This document shows positions 1 through 8,408 of a DNA stretch of 64,000 bases, in pieces (the stretch's first letter is position 1; the number at the start of each line of letters is the position of its first letter). The DNA is taken from NCBI GenBank assembly GCA_016715405.1, contig JADKAE010000001.1:186001-250000 (forward strand), written 5' to 3'. A program made the translations under genes and the position numbers. The DNA is from Saprospiraceae bacterium. Its GTDB lineage: Bacteria; Bacteroidota; Bacteroidia; Chitinophagales; Saprospiraceae. The notes under the pieces were generated by a model. That model saw nothing but the letters and a program-made list of their open reading frames with translations, ran no database searches and was not told where the DNA came from.

Positions 1-1
1 G

Positions 2-1531
2 TTCGGCAAATCGGGCTACGGCAAAAGCTCGCTGATCAATGCCGGTATTGTGCCCTATTTAGCCGCCCAAACTATAGATGAAGAATCCGGCTGGACGACT
101 GTTGTGATGCGCCCCGGCAGTTATACCGAAGGCGCAAGCCTGGCGCCTGTCGACAACTTGCTGCTGCGGCTCCAGGAAAAAGCTCCGGCGGCTAAGCCCG
201 ACGGCTTTATGGGCGATATTCCGCCCCAACCCCTTTTGTGGCACGAATTCAAACGGCGCCAGGTAGAGCGCCCCAGCCGCTATTTGTTGATTTTCGACCA
301 GTTTGAAGAGTTCTTTACTTATCCCCTGATACAACAAGAAGCCTTCAAAGCCGAACTGGCCGAGTTGCTCTACGTCGATATGCCGCAATCCGTGCGGGAG
401 GCCGCCAAGGGCCTCGATAAGTCCGACCGGCAGTTGCTTTCCGAGCCGCTCGACGTCAAAGCCCTTTTTGTGATCAGGGCCGACCGGTTGAGCCTGCTCG
501 ATACCCTGAAAGACCGGCTGCCTGCTATCCTCCACAAGCGCTACGAACTCAAAGCGCTGAGCGAGCAGCAAGCCCGCGAAGCCATCGAAAAGCCGGCGCA
601 GCAACAAGGCGATTTTGTATCGCCGCCGTTTCGGTACAGTCCGGAGGCGCTGCGCCTGATGGTAGAAAAACTGAGCGAGAGCAAAAGCGGGGTATACCGC
701 AGCGGCGTCGAAGCCTTTCAGTTGCAGATCTTGTGCGAATACCTCGAAGGAGAAATCGTGGCTGGGCATATTCCCGGGCAACTGGTTCAGCCCTCCCATT
801 TTGCCGATAAGATCAACGCGATATTTGAGGGGTATTACCAGCGACTACTGGGCAAACTACCCGGGCAGGTCTCGAAGGCCACGCACACGCTGATAGAAGA
901 ATCCCTCATTTTCGAAGACGGGCAGACCGGCGAATCGCGGCGACTCAGCGTAGATGCCGACGTACTGGTGCAGCGCTACGCCCATTTGGGTATAAGTCGC
1001 GACACCCTGCAGGCGTTAGAAAACGCCTTCCTGCTGCGCCGCGAGGCCAACTCGATGGGCGGGTTCAGCTACGAACTCAGCCACGACACCCTGCTGGCGC
1101 CGATACTCAAGCTAAAAGCCGGGCGCACAGCCCAGGAAGCCGCCCTGGCAGAGCGCCAAGCCGCCCGTCGTCGCCAGCGCCGCTTGCTGACGGCCCGCGG
1201 ACTGGCATTACTCAGTCTGGCCACGGTAATAGCCATCGTAGTAAATGTCATCATCCTGCGCAACGACGCCGTAGAAGCCCGCAAAGTGGCCGAAAAAGAG
1301 AAAACCAAAGCCGAGCGGGCCCTCGAGAGTGTATTAAAGGCCCAACAGGCCAAAGAAAAAACGGAATTCGGCGTCCGCCTCGAGCGCATCGCCCAGGTAT
1401 TGCGCGGCGGCAACTGTCCCGACCAAGGCCAACTACTCGACCTCGACACCATGCGCGTCCGCCATGCCGCCGATGCCGTATTACAACAAAAAATAAAAAC
1501 CGTAACCGATCAACTCACCAATTGCCGATAG
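2..1531 (+). CDS. nSTAND-type NTPase with membrane anchor (5' partial)
   Basis: The frame is open at the left edge, so the true start lies outside the window; the GTG at 50 is internal. Bases 2-49 encode a P-loop, GKSGYGKSS (GxxGxGK[ST]). About 80-90 residues on is a Walker B-like stretch, LLIFDQFEEFF, then FVIRADRLS and the helical, arginine- and leucine-rich region usual in novel-STAND NTPases. Near the C-terminus a basic patch (RRRQRR) precedes one hydrophobic helix (LALLSLATVIAIVVNVII) and a Glu/Lys/Ala coiled coil of about 45 residues. I infer a cytoplasmic STAND switch anchored in the inner membrane with its tail outside. The stop at 1529-1531 lies 2 bases before the ATG of the leucine-rich-repeat gene, so the two are probably co-translated. 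STAND proteins are signalling or defence ATPases in general; the ligand here is unknown. Confidence 0.82.
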   Translation, partial: FGKSGYGKSSLINAGIVPYLAAQTIDEESGWTTVVMRPGSYTEGASLAPVDNLLLRLQEKAPAAKPDGFMGDIPPQPLLWHEFKRRQVERPSRYLLIFDQFEEFFTYPLIQQEAFKAELAELLYVDMPQSVREAAKGLDKSDRQLLSEPLDVKALFVIRADRLSLLDTLKDRLPAILHKRYELKALSEQQAREAIEKPAQQQGDFVSPPFRYSPEALRLMVEKLSESKSGVYRSGVEAFQLQILCEYLEGEIVAGHIPGQLVQPSHFADKINAIFEGYYQRLLGKLPGQVSKATHTLIEESLIFEDGQTGESRRLSVDADVLVQRYAHLGISRDTLQALENAFLLRREANSMGGFSYELSHDTLLAPILKLKAGRTAQEAALAERQAARRRQRRLLTARGLALLSLATVIAIVVNVIILRNDAVEARKVAEKEKTKAERALESVLKAQQAKEKTEFGVRLERIAQVLRGGNCPDQGQLLDLDTMRVRHAADAVLQQKIKTVTDQLTNCR

Positions 1532-1533
1532 CT

Positions 1534-4146
1534 ATGAAAAGTCTGCTCGCCCTGTGCCTGATTATGTCGGCCCTGATTCCACTTTCTGCCCAGCAGAAGC
1601 CTTGTAAGTCTTACGACTGCACCATCCAACGTGCAAAAGCCGCCATTGCCGGCAAAAACTACCAGCAGGCCTTCGACAACCTGGAATCGGCCGAAGGCTA
1701 CCCCAATGCCAGGATCAGCGAGGTGCGCGCCCTGCGCAAGCAACTGTTCAACGCCGTAGAAAAAGACAAACAAGTCGCTATCGCAGCACGGGATGAAGCA
1801 AAAAAACAAAAAGAGCTGGCTGAAAAACAAACCAAACTGGCCCGGCAGGAAAAGTTGCGTTCTGATTCACTGTTCAACCTCGCGGAGGCCGAACGGGAGA
1901 AGGCAGAGGCGGTGTTGGATAAGATTTATTTTTATGAGGGTAAGTTTGGGTTGGCTTATGAAAATGGAAAATATGGATTTATTGATAAAAATCTGGAGAC
2001 AAAAATAGATTTTGAATATTCAGAAGCGCTGCCATTTGAAGCTACTGGTTTTGCTAAAGTGAAGAACAAATTTGGGCAGTATTCGCTAATTGATACGCTT
2101 GGTAATGAATATCTACTTGCTACAGAAATCAACCAGCTTGAACCATACATTACTGCGCTTGACTTACGGTTGAAAGGATTAGATAGCTTGCCCAATATCA
2201 TTTTTGAGAATCCTCAATTAAAAATACTAATTATAAGTTTGAATCCGCTTGAAAAAATACCAGCGGCAATCGGAAAATTAAAAGAACTGGAAGTGCTGTC
2301 TCTACCTGTAAATAACATAGTAGAATTGCCACCAGAAATAGGTCAACTAACGAACCTGAAGCGACTTGACCTGAGTCATAATTTACTGGCTGAGTTACCT
2401 GCTTCGATCCAATCACTTCAAAATCTAAGAGAACTACATATTCAAAATAACCGTCTCGAACGACTTCCTTCTGCCATTTGTGCACTTAGTAATTTACAAT
2501 ATCTGAATCTTTCCGGCAACATATTGGATTCTCTTCCGGAAAATATTGGGGAATTAAATAAATTGCAAGTATTGATAGCGGGTTTTAATCAGTTAAAAAA
2601 AATTCCTGTACAAATAGGCAAATTAGTTGACTTGCAAGTACTAGATTTAACAGATAATAGTTGCACTGAAATACCTACCGAAATAGGCAATTTAGTCAAC
2701 CTGCGAATCCTGGATTTGGGTTATTTCAATGGCGGCTCTATTCCTGTAGAAATTGGAAAATTAAGAAGCCTACACACATTGAATTTAGCCTATATCCGTT
2801 TAGTGTCATTGCCGTCCGAAATTAGTGATCTTAATCAACTGGAACATCTGTATTTGGAAGGTATGTTTTTAAAAGAATTACCTGCTTCTATTGGCAGGTT
2901 AAATAATTTAAAAATACTAAATTTGGGCGGCAATAATTTGGATAAATTGCCGGCTTCTTTTCAAAATCTAACCAACCTGGTAGATTTGCGCATTAATCGA
3001 AACAAGTTTCATAATATTCCTGATGTTATTTTTAAGTTATCTCAACTGGTAAGCGTTGATGTTAGCGGTAATAAGCTGGAAGACATAAACAATGGGATAA
3101 CAAATTTATCGCGATTAAAAAATTTAAATTTGTCAAATTGTGAATTTCAAAAAATTCCGAAAGCGGTATATGGATTAAATAATTTAGAAAAATTATACTT
3201 AAGCGATAATAAAATTAAACGGATTGATCCTGAAATTATGCAATTACAAGCATTAACAACCCTCACTTTGGAAAACAATCTATTTGACGAATTTCCAATT
3301 GAGATTACAGAATTACACAAATTGCAATATATATGTTTAAGCGATAATAAAATTAAAAAAATCCCTTTGGAATTTTGGAATATGGGTCATCTGAATATGA
3401 TTGAACTATCGAGAAATAACATTAGTAAAATCCCTCCTGAGATATCAAAAATGACGAATTTATCTTTGCTCCGGCTGGATAATAATCAATTGCGGGATAT
3501 TCCTGACGAGATCGGGTTGTTAATAAACCTGGAGGGATTGTTTATAAACGATAACTTTCTCGAAAAGCTACCCAGTCAAATTGGACAACTTGCGTCATTG
3601 GATATTTTAAATCTGGATCGAAACGAGTTGCGCAGTTTACCTCATGAATTGTGCCGGCTTTCTGCGACCATTGAATTTCGGGAAAATCTGGACATTGATT
3701 CCCTTCCGCCTTGTCTCGACGGTGCTTATGTAAGTTTAGATTTTGTTGACGCGATCAACAATAAAATTGCCAACACCCTCGCATCCTCCCGACTCTACCC
3801 CCTCTACTCCCGCCTCGTCGATACGCTCGAAGCCCGCTTTGTCGTAGATACCGCCCTGCGCTTGGATTTGGGCGAAGCCTGTGCCAAAAAAGCCTGGTTC
3901 AGCCTGCTCGCCGGGCAATACGCCGCCGGCGAAGCGGCCGCACGACGGAGCTCGACGCTCACCCACCTCGAACCCCAGATTAAATGTACCCTGGCCCATA
4001 CCCTGCTCTTCCAAAACCGCTTCGAAGAAGCAAAAGCCGTCTACCTCGATTTTGCCGACGACGAGCCTGGCAATACGGATTATATTTTTGATGATTTTGA
4101 CAAGTTGCGAAAAACGACGTGTCACACCCCGATATGGGCAGGGTAG
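1534..4146 (+). CDS. Exported leucine-rich-repeat protein
   Basis: The ATG at 1534 follows the upstream stop by 2 bases and starts a signal peptide (MKSLLALCLIMSALIPLSAQ); an in-frame TTG at 1522 would spoil it. Next come a TPR-like helical segment, a Lys/Glu coiled coil (about residues 70-125) resembling the tail of the upstream NTPase, a WG-type beta repeat (YGFIDKN, about 140-190), and 22-23 consecutive 23-residue repeats of the form LxxLxLxxNxLxxLPxxIGxL (about 205-725). The end is a TPR-like helical domain. The repeat part is visibly AT-rich, while both ends match the GC-rich surroundings. After a run of five A at 4110-4114 the frame reads KTTCHTPIWAG; adding one A gives KNDVSHPDMGRVEAL, a more natural ending, so a frameshift is likely and the real C-terminus then runs into the repeat element at 4147. 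Binding partner unknown. Confidence 0.85.
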   Translation: MKSLLALCLIMSALIPLSAQQKPCKSYDCTIQRAKAAIAGKNYQQAFDNLESAEGYPNARISEVRALRKQLFNAVEKDKQVAIAARDEAKKQKELAEKQTKLARQEKLRSDSLFNLAEAEREKAEAVLDKIYFYEGKFGLAYENGKYGFIDKNLETKIDFEYSEALPFEATGFAKVKNKFGQYSLIDTLGNEYLLATEINQLEPYITALDLRLKGLDSLPNIIFENPQLKILIISLNPLEKIPAAIGKLKELEVLSLPVNNIVELPPEIGQLTNLKRLDLSHNLLAELPASIQSLQNLRELHIQNNRLERLPSAICALSNLQYLNLSGNILDSLPENIGELNKLQVLIAGFNQLKKIPVQIGKLVDLQVLDLTDNSCTEIPTEIGNLVNLRILDLGYFNGGSIPVEIGKLRSLHTLNLAYIRLVSLPSEISDLNQLEHLYLEGMFLKELPASIGRLNNLKILNLGGNNLDKLPASFQNLTNLVDLRINRNKFHNIPDVIFKLSQLVSVDVSGNKLEDINNGITNLSRLKNLNLSNCEFQKIPKAVYGLNNLEKLYLSDNKIKRIDPEIMQLQALTTLTLENNLFDEFPIEITELHKLQYICLSDNKIKKIPLEFWNMGHLNMIELSRNNISKIPPEISKMTNLSLLRLDNNQLRDIPDEIGLLINLEGLFINDNFLEKLPSQIGQLASLDILNLDRNELRSLPHELCRLSATIEFRENLDIDSLPPCLDGAYVSLDFVDAINNKIANTLASSRLYPLYSRLVDTLEARFVVDTALRLDLGEACAKKAWFSLLAGQYAAGEAAARRSSTLTHLEPQIKCTLAHTLLFQNRFEEAKAVYLDFADDEPGNTDYIFDDFDKLRKTTCHTPIWAG

Positions 4147-4210
4147 AGGCTCTGGGAGGGCGTGTTAAGGCGGATTTAGGAGGGAGTCCAGAGAGAGGGA
4201 GACTGTGGGA
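4147..4210 (+). repeat. GGGAG-type gene-end repeat element
   Basis: Purine-rich stretch between two convergent genes with the words GGGAGGG, AGGAGGGAG and GAGAGAGGGAGAC. The last word recurs, with small changes, at about 21588 and 62919, again right after stop codons. In the corrected reading frame of the LRR gene this element would be translated. Function unknown. Confidence 0.5.
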
Positions 4211-4227
4211 ACTAAGTGGGATCAAGG

Positions 4228-5448
4228 TTAGCATACTCCCCTCCGGGGCGCTGCCCACACCTCAACCCCGTCCGGCCCGGCCTGGCAAGTAAATGCTGCC
4301 TTATGGGGCGCGATGAAACTCTCACCGCGATGAAAAACTCCCTCGCCTGCTGCATCGGAAAGCGTCAACTCGCCTTCGAGGACTAGTCCGATAGCGGGGC
4401 CCCGGCGGGGATGCCACTCGTAGGATTGACCCGGGGCGAGGGCCAGGCGGCACAACTCAAAATCGGTGATGGGCGCGGGAAAAACTTCGAGGCCCTTGGG
4501 CGAACTCGCCTGGATAATAAACGGCTGCACTGGATCAAAACTCAGGTTCGCCATCAGTTCGCCTACATCGATATGCTTGGGGGTGAGGCCGCCGCGGAAA
4601 ACATTGTCGGAATTGGCCATCAACTCCACGTTGACGCCTTCGAGGTAGGCATGGGGCACCCCGGCAGCCTGGAAGATAGCCTCGCCGGGATTCAACCGCA
4701 CCAGGTTGAGCAGGTAGACGGAAAATACGCCGCGGTCGAGGTGCCCGTCGCGGGTGTAAGTCTCGAAAGCCAGCGCGGCCCAGTAATCGGGTTCGTCTTT
4801 GTATAGGCGGTGAGCCTGTAAATCGGGCAATAGTTGCTGTGCCAGGGGCTTCAACCACCTGTCCACCTCCTCCTGGGGCATTTCCATGAGCGCCTTGTAC
4901 ATGGCCTTGAGGTCGTGATGGGGCAGCTGGGCGTATAACTCCGACAAGCCGGGGCGCTCAGCCCACAATACGGCAATATCCGCCGGGCGGCGGAAGCCGT
5001 GCAGAAGCCAAAACGGCGTCAGCGCAGCCATGATCTCGGGCTTGTGGTTGTCGTCTCTGTAGGTGCGGTGCGGCGCATCGAGTGGGATGCCCAAGGCATT
5101 TTCGCGCACAAACCCCGCCTCGGCGGCGGCCTTGGTGGGGTGCGCCTGTATCGAAAGCATGCTGCGCACATCCAGTATTTTCAACAAAAAGGGGAGTCGC
5201 TCTCCAAATTGCGCCACGGCGTCGGGGCCCAGCCAGTATTGGGGATCGCGGCGAATGAGCTCGCCCAATTCCTCCCATTGGCCGCCCACCCACACGAACG
5301 AAGGGGCCAGGGGATGATCGCCCATCCACCACTCAGCAAAAGGCTGGTGGGCTGCGTTATCGAGGTGCATCAGGTCCGGGATGAATTCGTATCCGCCCCA
5401 TGCGTAATGCTGTGCTTCGCCGTGTAATCGATGTACCACTGCCGTCAT
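4228..5448 (-). CDS. manA: Mannose-6-phosphate isomerase, class I
   Basis: A 406-residue protein converting mannose 6-phosphate and fructose 6-phosphate, feeding mannose into glycolysis or supplying GDP-sugar synthesis; cytoplasmic and zinc-dependent. Visible family signatures: the N-terminal YAWGGYEFIP, the zinc-site segment SIQAHPTKA (about residue 100), HKPEIMAALTPFWLLHGFR (about 135-153) and GVPHAYLEG (about 265), followed by a C-terminal cupin half. Length is normal for type I enzymes and the ATG start matches the family N-terminus. It is convergent with the LRR gene and follows the M3 peptidase gene on the same strand across a 135-bp gap filled by an inverted repeat, so probably a separate transcription unit. 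Confidence 0.93.
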   Translation of the reverse strand: MTAVVHRLHGEAQHYAWGGYEFIPDLMHLDNAAHQPFAEWWMGDHPLAPSFVWVGGQWEELGELIRRDPQYWLGPDAVAQFGERLPFLLKILDVRSMLSIQAHPTKAAAEAGFVRENALGIPLDAPHRTYRDDNHKPEIMAALTPFWLLHGFRRPADIAVLWAERPGLSELYAQLPHHDLKAMYKALMEMPQEEVDRWLKPLAQQLLPDLQAHRLYKDEPDYWAALAFETYTRDGHLDRGVFSVYLLNLVRLNPGEAIFQAAGVPHAYLEGVNVELMANSDNVFRGGLTPKHIDVGELMANLSFDPVQPFIIQASSPKGLEVFPAPITDFELCRLALAPGQSYEWHPRRGPAIGLVLEGELTLSDAAGEGVFHRGESFIAPHKAAFTCQAGPDGVEVWAAPRRGVC

Positions 5449-5475
5449 GGATTTTATTGTAAAAATAAATGTAAC

Positions 5476-5571
5476 TGTTTAGTAGGGTTTAGCGTTAGGG
5501 TTTAGCGTTGGTTTAGCATACAGCTTAAACCCAATCGCCTAAACTGCGAATGCACTAAACCCTACTAAACA
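5476..5571. repeat. 17-bp inverted repeat with AGGGTTTAGCGTT words
   Basis: Bases 5476-5492 and 5555-5571 are perfect reverse complements (17 bp). The left part continues as two 13-bp direct copies of AGGGTTTAGCGTT plus a partial third (GGTTTAGC). The element fills the gap between the stop of the M3 peptidase gene (5584) and the start of manA (5448). It may act as a terminator or RNA-stabilising hairpin for the peptidase transcript, but there is no strong T-run. It belongs to a set of differing word repeats found at gene ends across this window. Confidence 0.8.
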
Positions 5572-5583
5572 ATTACAAATAAC

Positions 5584-7278
5584 TTACATCGCACTATCGT
5601 CTACGCTTTGCAGCCATCCTTCAATAGGCCCTACCACCGAGGCTACGCAGCCGTCGTCGAAAGGCGAGCGGAGGTGCGACAGCTCTACCAGTTGCAGGAA
5701 TGAACGGCTGCCGCCGGCCTGACAGAGCCGCACATAATCACCCCATGCAGCGGTATGGTCTTCGCGGTCGCGCTTCCAAAACTGAAAAGCGCAGATCTGA
5801 GCCAGACAATAATCGATATAATAAAAAGGAACGTTGAAAATATGGCTTTGCTTGTGCCAGAAGCCGCCATTTTCGAGAAAGGCATTGTCTTCGTAGCGGC
5901 GATGGGGTAGATATTTCTTTTCAATATCCCGCCACATCCGGTTGCGTTCGGCGGGAGTGGCCTCGGGGTTTTCGTACACCCGGTGCTGAAATTCGTCGAC
6001 AGCTACGCCGTAAGGCAGAAAACAGAGTGCGTTATTGAGGTGCACAAAGCGATGTTTGTCGGCTTCGTCGCCAAAAAAGCGGTCCATCCAGGGCCAGGTA
6101 AAAAACTCCATGCTCATCGAGTGGATTTCGCAGGCTTCGTAGGTGGGCCAGTGGTATTCGCTGATCTGGGCGTCGCGGCTGCTGTATACCTGGAACGCGT
6201 GGCCGGCTTCGTGGGTCAGCACGTCGATATCGGCGCTGGTGCCGTTGAAGTTGGAAAAGATATAGGGCGCCTGGTAATCGCCGATAAACGTGCAATACCC
6301 GCCGGGCGCTTTATTGGGGCGGGTAAGCAGATCCATGAGGTGATTGTCGCGCATGTGGTGAAAAAACCGGTCGGTTTCGGGCGACAGCTCAGCGTACATG
6401 CCGGCGGCCTGGGCGATAATCCATTCGGGATCGCCGTGGGGCTTGGGATTGCCATCCAGGAAGCGTACATCCTCGTCGTAGTGGGCCAGCTGGTCGAGTC
6501 CGAGGCGGCGGCGCTGACGCTCGTATAGCTCACCGGCGATAGGCACGATATATTGCCTGATCTGTTCGCGGTAGCGGGCCACCATCTCTGCGTTGTAATC
6601 GGCGCGCATCATGCGGGCGTAGCCCAATTCCACAAAATTGCGATAGCCCAGTTTGGTGGCGATACGGTGGCGCACCTTTACCAATTGGTCAAACAGGTTG
6701 CCGATAGCTTCGGCATTTTGCGCAAAAAACGACCATTTGGTCTCTGATGCTTCGCGGCGGGTTTGGCGGTCGGCATTTACTTCGTACACAAAGATACTCG
6801 ACAGGTTGTGGGTTTCCCCCCTGAAGGTGATCTGTGCCGATGCCTTCAGCTTGGTATATTCGCTGCTCAGCCGGTTTTCTTCCTGCAAGTCTTCCAACAC
6901 GATAGGATCAAAAGTCTTCAGGCTCATATTGGCCATATCGAATAATTGCCGGCCCCAGTGTTTTTCGAGTTCAGCGCGATAGGGCGAGTCGAGCAAAGCT
7001 CGATAAAAGCGGTTGTTGAGCGCCTCATAATGCGGCATTTGCTCGTCGAAGAAGTTATTTTCCTGTTCGTAAAAGCTATCTTTCGTATCGATAGTATGCC
7101 TGATATGGCAAATGTTGTACTGCGACTGGAAATAGGTGCGCAGTTTGTCGATGGCTTTTATACATTGATTTTGGACTTCAGCGGAGCCCGCTTTGTCCAT
7201 TTCGAGCAGTTGTGCCTCAAATTCCTTCCGGAAATTGTCCAAATCAGGACGTTGGTATTGAAAATCTTCAAAATGCAT
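5584..7278 (-). CDS. M3 family oligoendopeptidase
   Basis: A 564-residue zinc metallopeptidase of family M3 (oligoendopeptidase F/thimet type), probably cytoplasmic: no signal peptide. The zinc-binding HExxH is in DVLTHEAGHAFQVY at about residue 355, with the downstream glutamate in YEACEIHSMSMEFF about 25 residues later, as the family requires. The C-terminal helical part with HIFNVPFYYIDYCLAQ is also typical. These enzymes trim short peptides. The ATG at 7278 gives the usual N-terminus (MHFEDFQYQRPDL). Upstream on the minus strand is a near-promoter TACCTTTA. The 3' end is followed by the inverted repeat at 5476-5571. Confidence 0.93.
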   Translation of the reverse strand: MHFEDFQYQRPDLDNFRKEFEAQLLEMDKAGSAEVQNQCIKAIDKLRTYFQSQYNICHIRHTIDTKDSFYEQENNFFDEQMPHYEALNNRFYRALLDSPYRAELEKHWGRQLFDMANMSLKTFDPIVLEDLQEENRLSSEYTKLKASAQITFRGETHNLSSIFVYEVNADRQTRREASETKWSFFAQNAEAIGNLFDQLVKVRHRIATKLGYRNFVELGYARMMRADYNAEMVARYREQIRQYIVPIAGELYERQRRRLGLDQLAHYDEDVRFLDGNPKPHGDPEWIIAQAAGMYAELSPETDRFFHHMRDNHLMDLLTRPNKAPGGYCTFIGDYQAPYIFSNFNGTSADIDVLTHEAGHAFQVYSSRDAQISEYHWPTYEACEIHSMSMEFFTWPWMDRFFGDEADKHRFVHLNNALCFLPYGVAVDEFQHRVYENPEATPAERNRMWRDIEKKYLPHRRYEDNAFLENGGFWHKQSHIFNVPFYYIDYCLAQICAFQFWKRDREDHTAAWGDYVRLCQAGGSRSFLQLVELSHLRSPFDDGCVASVVGPIEGWLQSVDDSAM

Positions 7279-7345
7279 GGTGTGTAGTTTGTCTTTTTGC
7301 TATGTAGCGCGCTGTCTTCAATAGCGTAAAGGTATATTTTTTGTT

Positions 7346-7375
7346 TTTGCAATGCGTTCTGCTTTGCTAATTTTG
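7346..7375 (+). promoter_or_regulatory. Bacteroidota-type promoter
   Basis: TTTG at 7346-7349, an 18-nt spacer, then TAATTTTG at 7368-7375, matching the Bacteroidota sigma consensus TTTG / TAnnTTTG. It points toward the McrB-like gene starting at 7497, leaving a leader of about 115 nt that carries the hairpin at 7428-7445 and two copies of a CATAAACCCT word. Confidence 0.6.
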
Positions 7376-7388
7376 ACCTCTATTCCCC

Positions 7389-7489
7389 CATAAACCTCCC
7401 GACTTCCCTTTGGTCAGTACGGGACTCCCCCGACTTTTAATCGGGACTCACTTCGTTCGCTTTCAGTCGCATAAACCCTCATAAACCCT
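7389..7489. repeat. CATAAACCCT words and short hairpin in a divergent region
   Basis: Two tandem copies of the 10-mer CATAAACCCT at 7470-7489 and a related CATAAACCTCC at 7389. The same word, in the other orientation, makes up the repeat at 44116-44190. A small hairpin (CCCGA/TCGGG, 7428-7432 with 7441-7445) lies between them. The stretch is between divergent genes and holds the promoter at 7346-7375. Confidence 0.55.
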
Positions 7490-7496
7490 TTATTCT

Positions 7497-8408
7497 ATGC
7501 AACTCAAACTCATTACGCACTATCTGCAATTGTTTCGGCGGTACCTGGAAGGCGCCGGTGCATCGGAACGTTTGTATATCTGGACTTCGCAGCGCACCTT
7601 CCAGGAAAACTGGGACCTGGAAGCCTCTAATCTGGCTGCTATGTACGACGCCAGCCTGCAAAGTACGCACTCCCGACGCCTTTGGAACCGCGAAAGCTAT
7701 GAACCCAAAAGGATGATGACGGCTTTTATGGAGATGGAGCCCGGGTATGTATACGATATTTTTCGCGATTTGTTTAATGAAAACAAAGACGTCGCCGGCC
7801 GGGCCGACCGCTTTATTTATTATTGCGACGAGTTGCTGGGGTTGTATAAAGAAAGGCGCCCGCTCACGAAGGAAAACAGCCATTACCACAACGACAACTA
7901 CCAAATGGTGTCGCTCTACCTCGGCTTTCGCTACCCGGCAGTTTACACGTTGTACGACGCCGACGCTTTTCGCAAGTTGCTACAACTGCTGGGCAGCACC
8001 GACATTCCAGCCGCCAATGATATCGGGCGGTTTTTTAAAGTGATGCGCACACTCTATGGCTTTATGGCCAAAGACGAAGCGCTGATGGCCGCCCACCGGG
8101 CCCGCCTCGACGAAAATCAGCACTTTATGGGAGAAAGCCTGCTGCTGTCTTATGATTTTTATCAATTTTGTAGGAAGGGTGTGGTTGTCCGTTGTCGTTG
8201 TCCGTTCTCCGTTCCTTATCTTTACGAGTTATACTTAAGGACAGAGAACAGAGAACAGAGAACAGAGAACAGAGAACAGAGAACAGAGAACAGAGAACAA
8301 AACAATCTCCATGAAAATAACCACCATAGCAACTATCTGCGTATTGACCACCACGGTTCTGCGCGGACAATACCACGAACCCGTCTTTCCGGCTTTGCAG
8401 GGAGATGA
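7497..8408 (+). CDS. McrB-like N-terminal domain protein, truncated
   Basis: Residues 1-225 resemble the N-terminal region seen in many Bacteroidota McrB/GTPase-type AAA proteins: FQENWDLEASNLAAMYDASL, then RMMTAFMEMEPGYVYDIFRDLF (split motif) and YQMVSLYLGFRYPAVYTLYD. This is from memory of the family, not a search. The AAA+ GTPase domain with Walker A and B that should follow is absent. After residue 228 the frame runs through a heptanucleotide repeat (giving repeated TENREQR) and then overlaps the endonuclease gene by about 100 bases, so the last 75 residues are unlikely to be real protein. No McrC partner is seen. Most likely a remnant of a modification-dependent restriction gene whose 3' part was replaced by the repeat. 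A good promoter lies upstream at 7346. Confidence 0.6.
   Translation: MQLKLITHYLQLFRRYLEGAGASERLYIWTSQRTFQENWDLEASNLAAMYDASLQSTHSRRLWNRESYEPKRMMTAFMEMEPGYVYDIFRDLFNENKDVAGRADRFIYYCDELLGLYKERRPLTKENSHYHNDNYQMVSLYLGFRYPAVYTLYDADAFRKLLQLLGSTDIPAANDIGRFFKVMRTLYGFMAKDEALMAAHRARLDENQHFMGESLLLSYDFYQFCRKGVVVRCRCPFSVPYLYELYLRTENREQRTENREQRTENREQNNLHENNHHSNYLRIDHHGSARTIPRTRLSGFAGR
8184..8296. repeat. Eight 7-bp ACAGAGA repeats with degenerate inverted arm
   Basis: Eight exact tandem copies of the heptamer ACAGAGA at 8241-8296. Upstream, 8184-8218 holds a degenerate reverse-complement arm (TTGTCCG, TTGTCG, TTGTCCG, TTCTCCG, TTCCTT), and the turn is bounded by CCTTA/TAAGG. RNA from either strand could fold into an imperfect hairpin. 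The element interrupts the McrB-like reading frame and ends 14 bp before the ATG of the endonuclease gene. As a 7-bp tract it would shift reading frame with each copy gained or lost. Confidence 0.85.

Noticed and set aside
5476..5571. Telomere-like TTTAGGG repeat or chromosome end
   Set aside because: Only two or three words, arranged as an inverted repeat between two ordinary genes.
8184..8296. CRISPR array
   Set aside because: The units are 7 bp with no spacers; the same holds for all other word repeats here.
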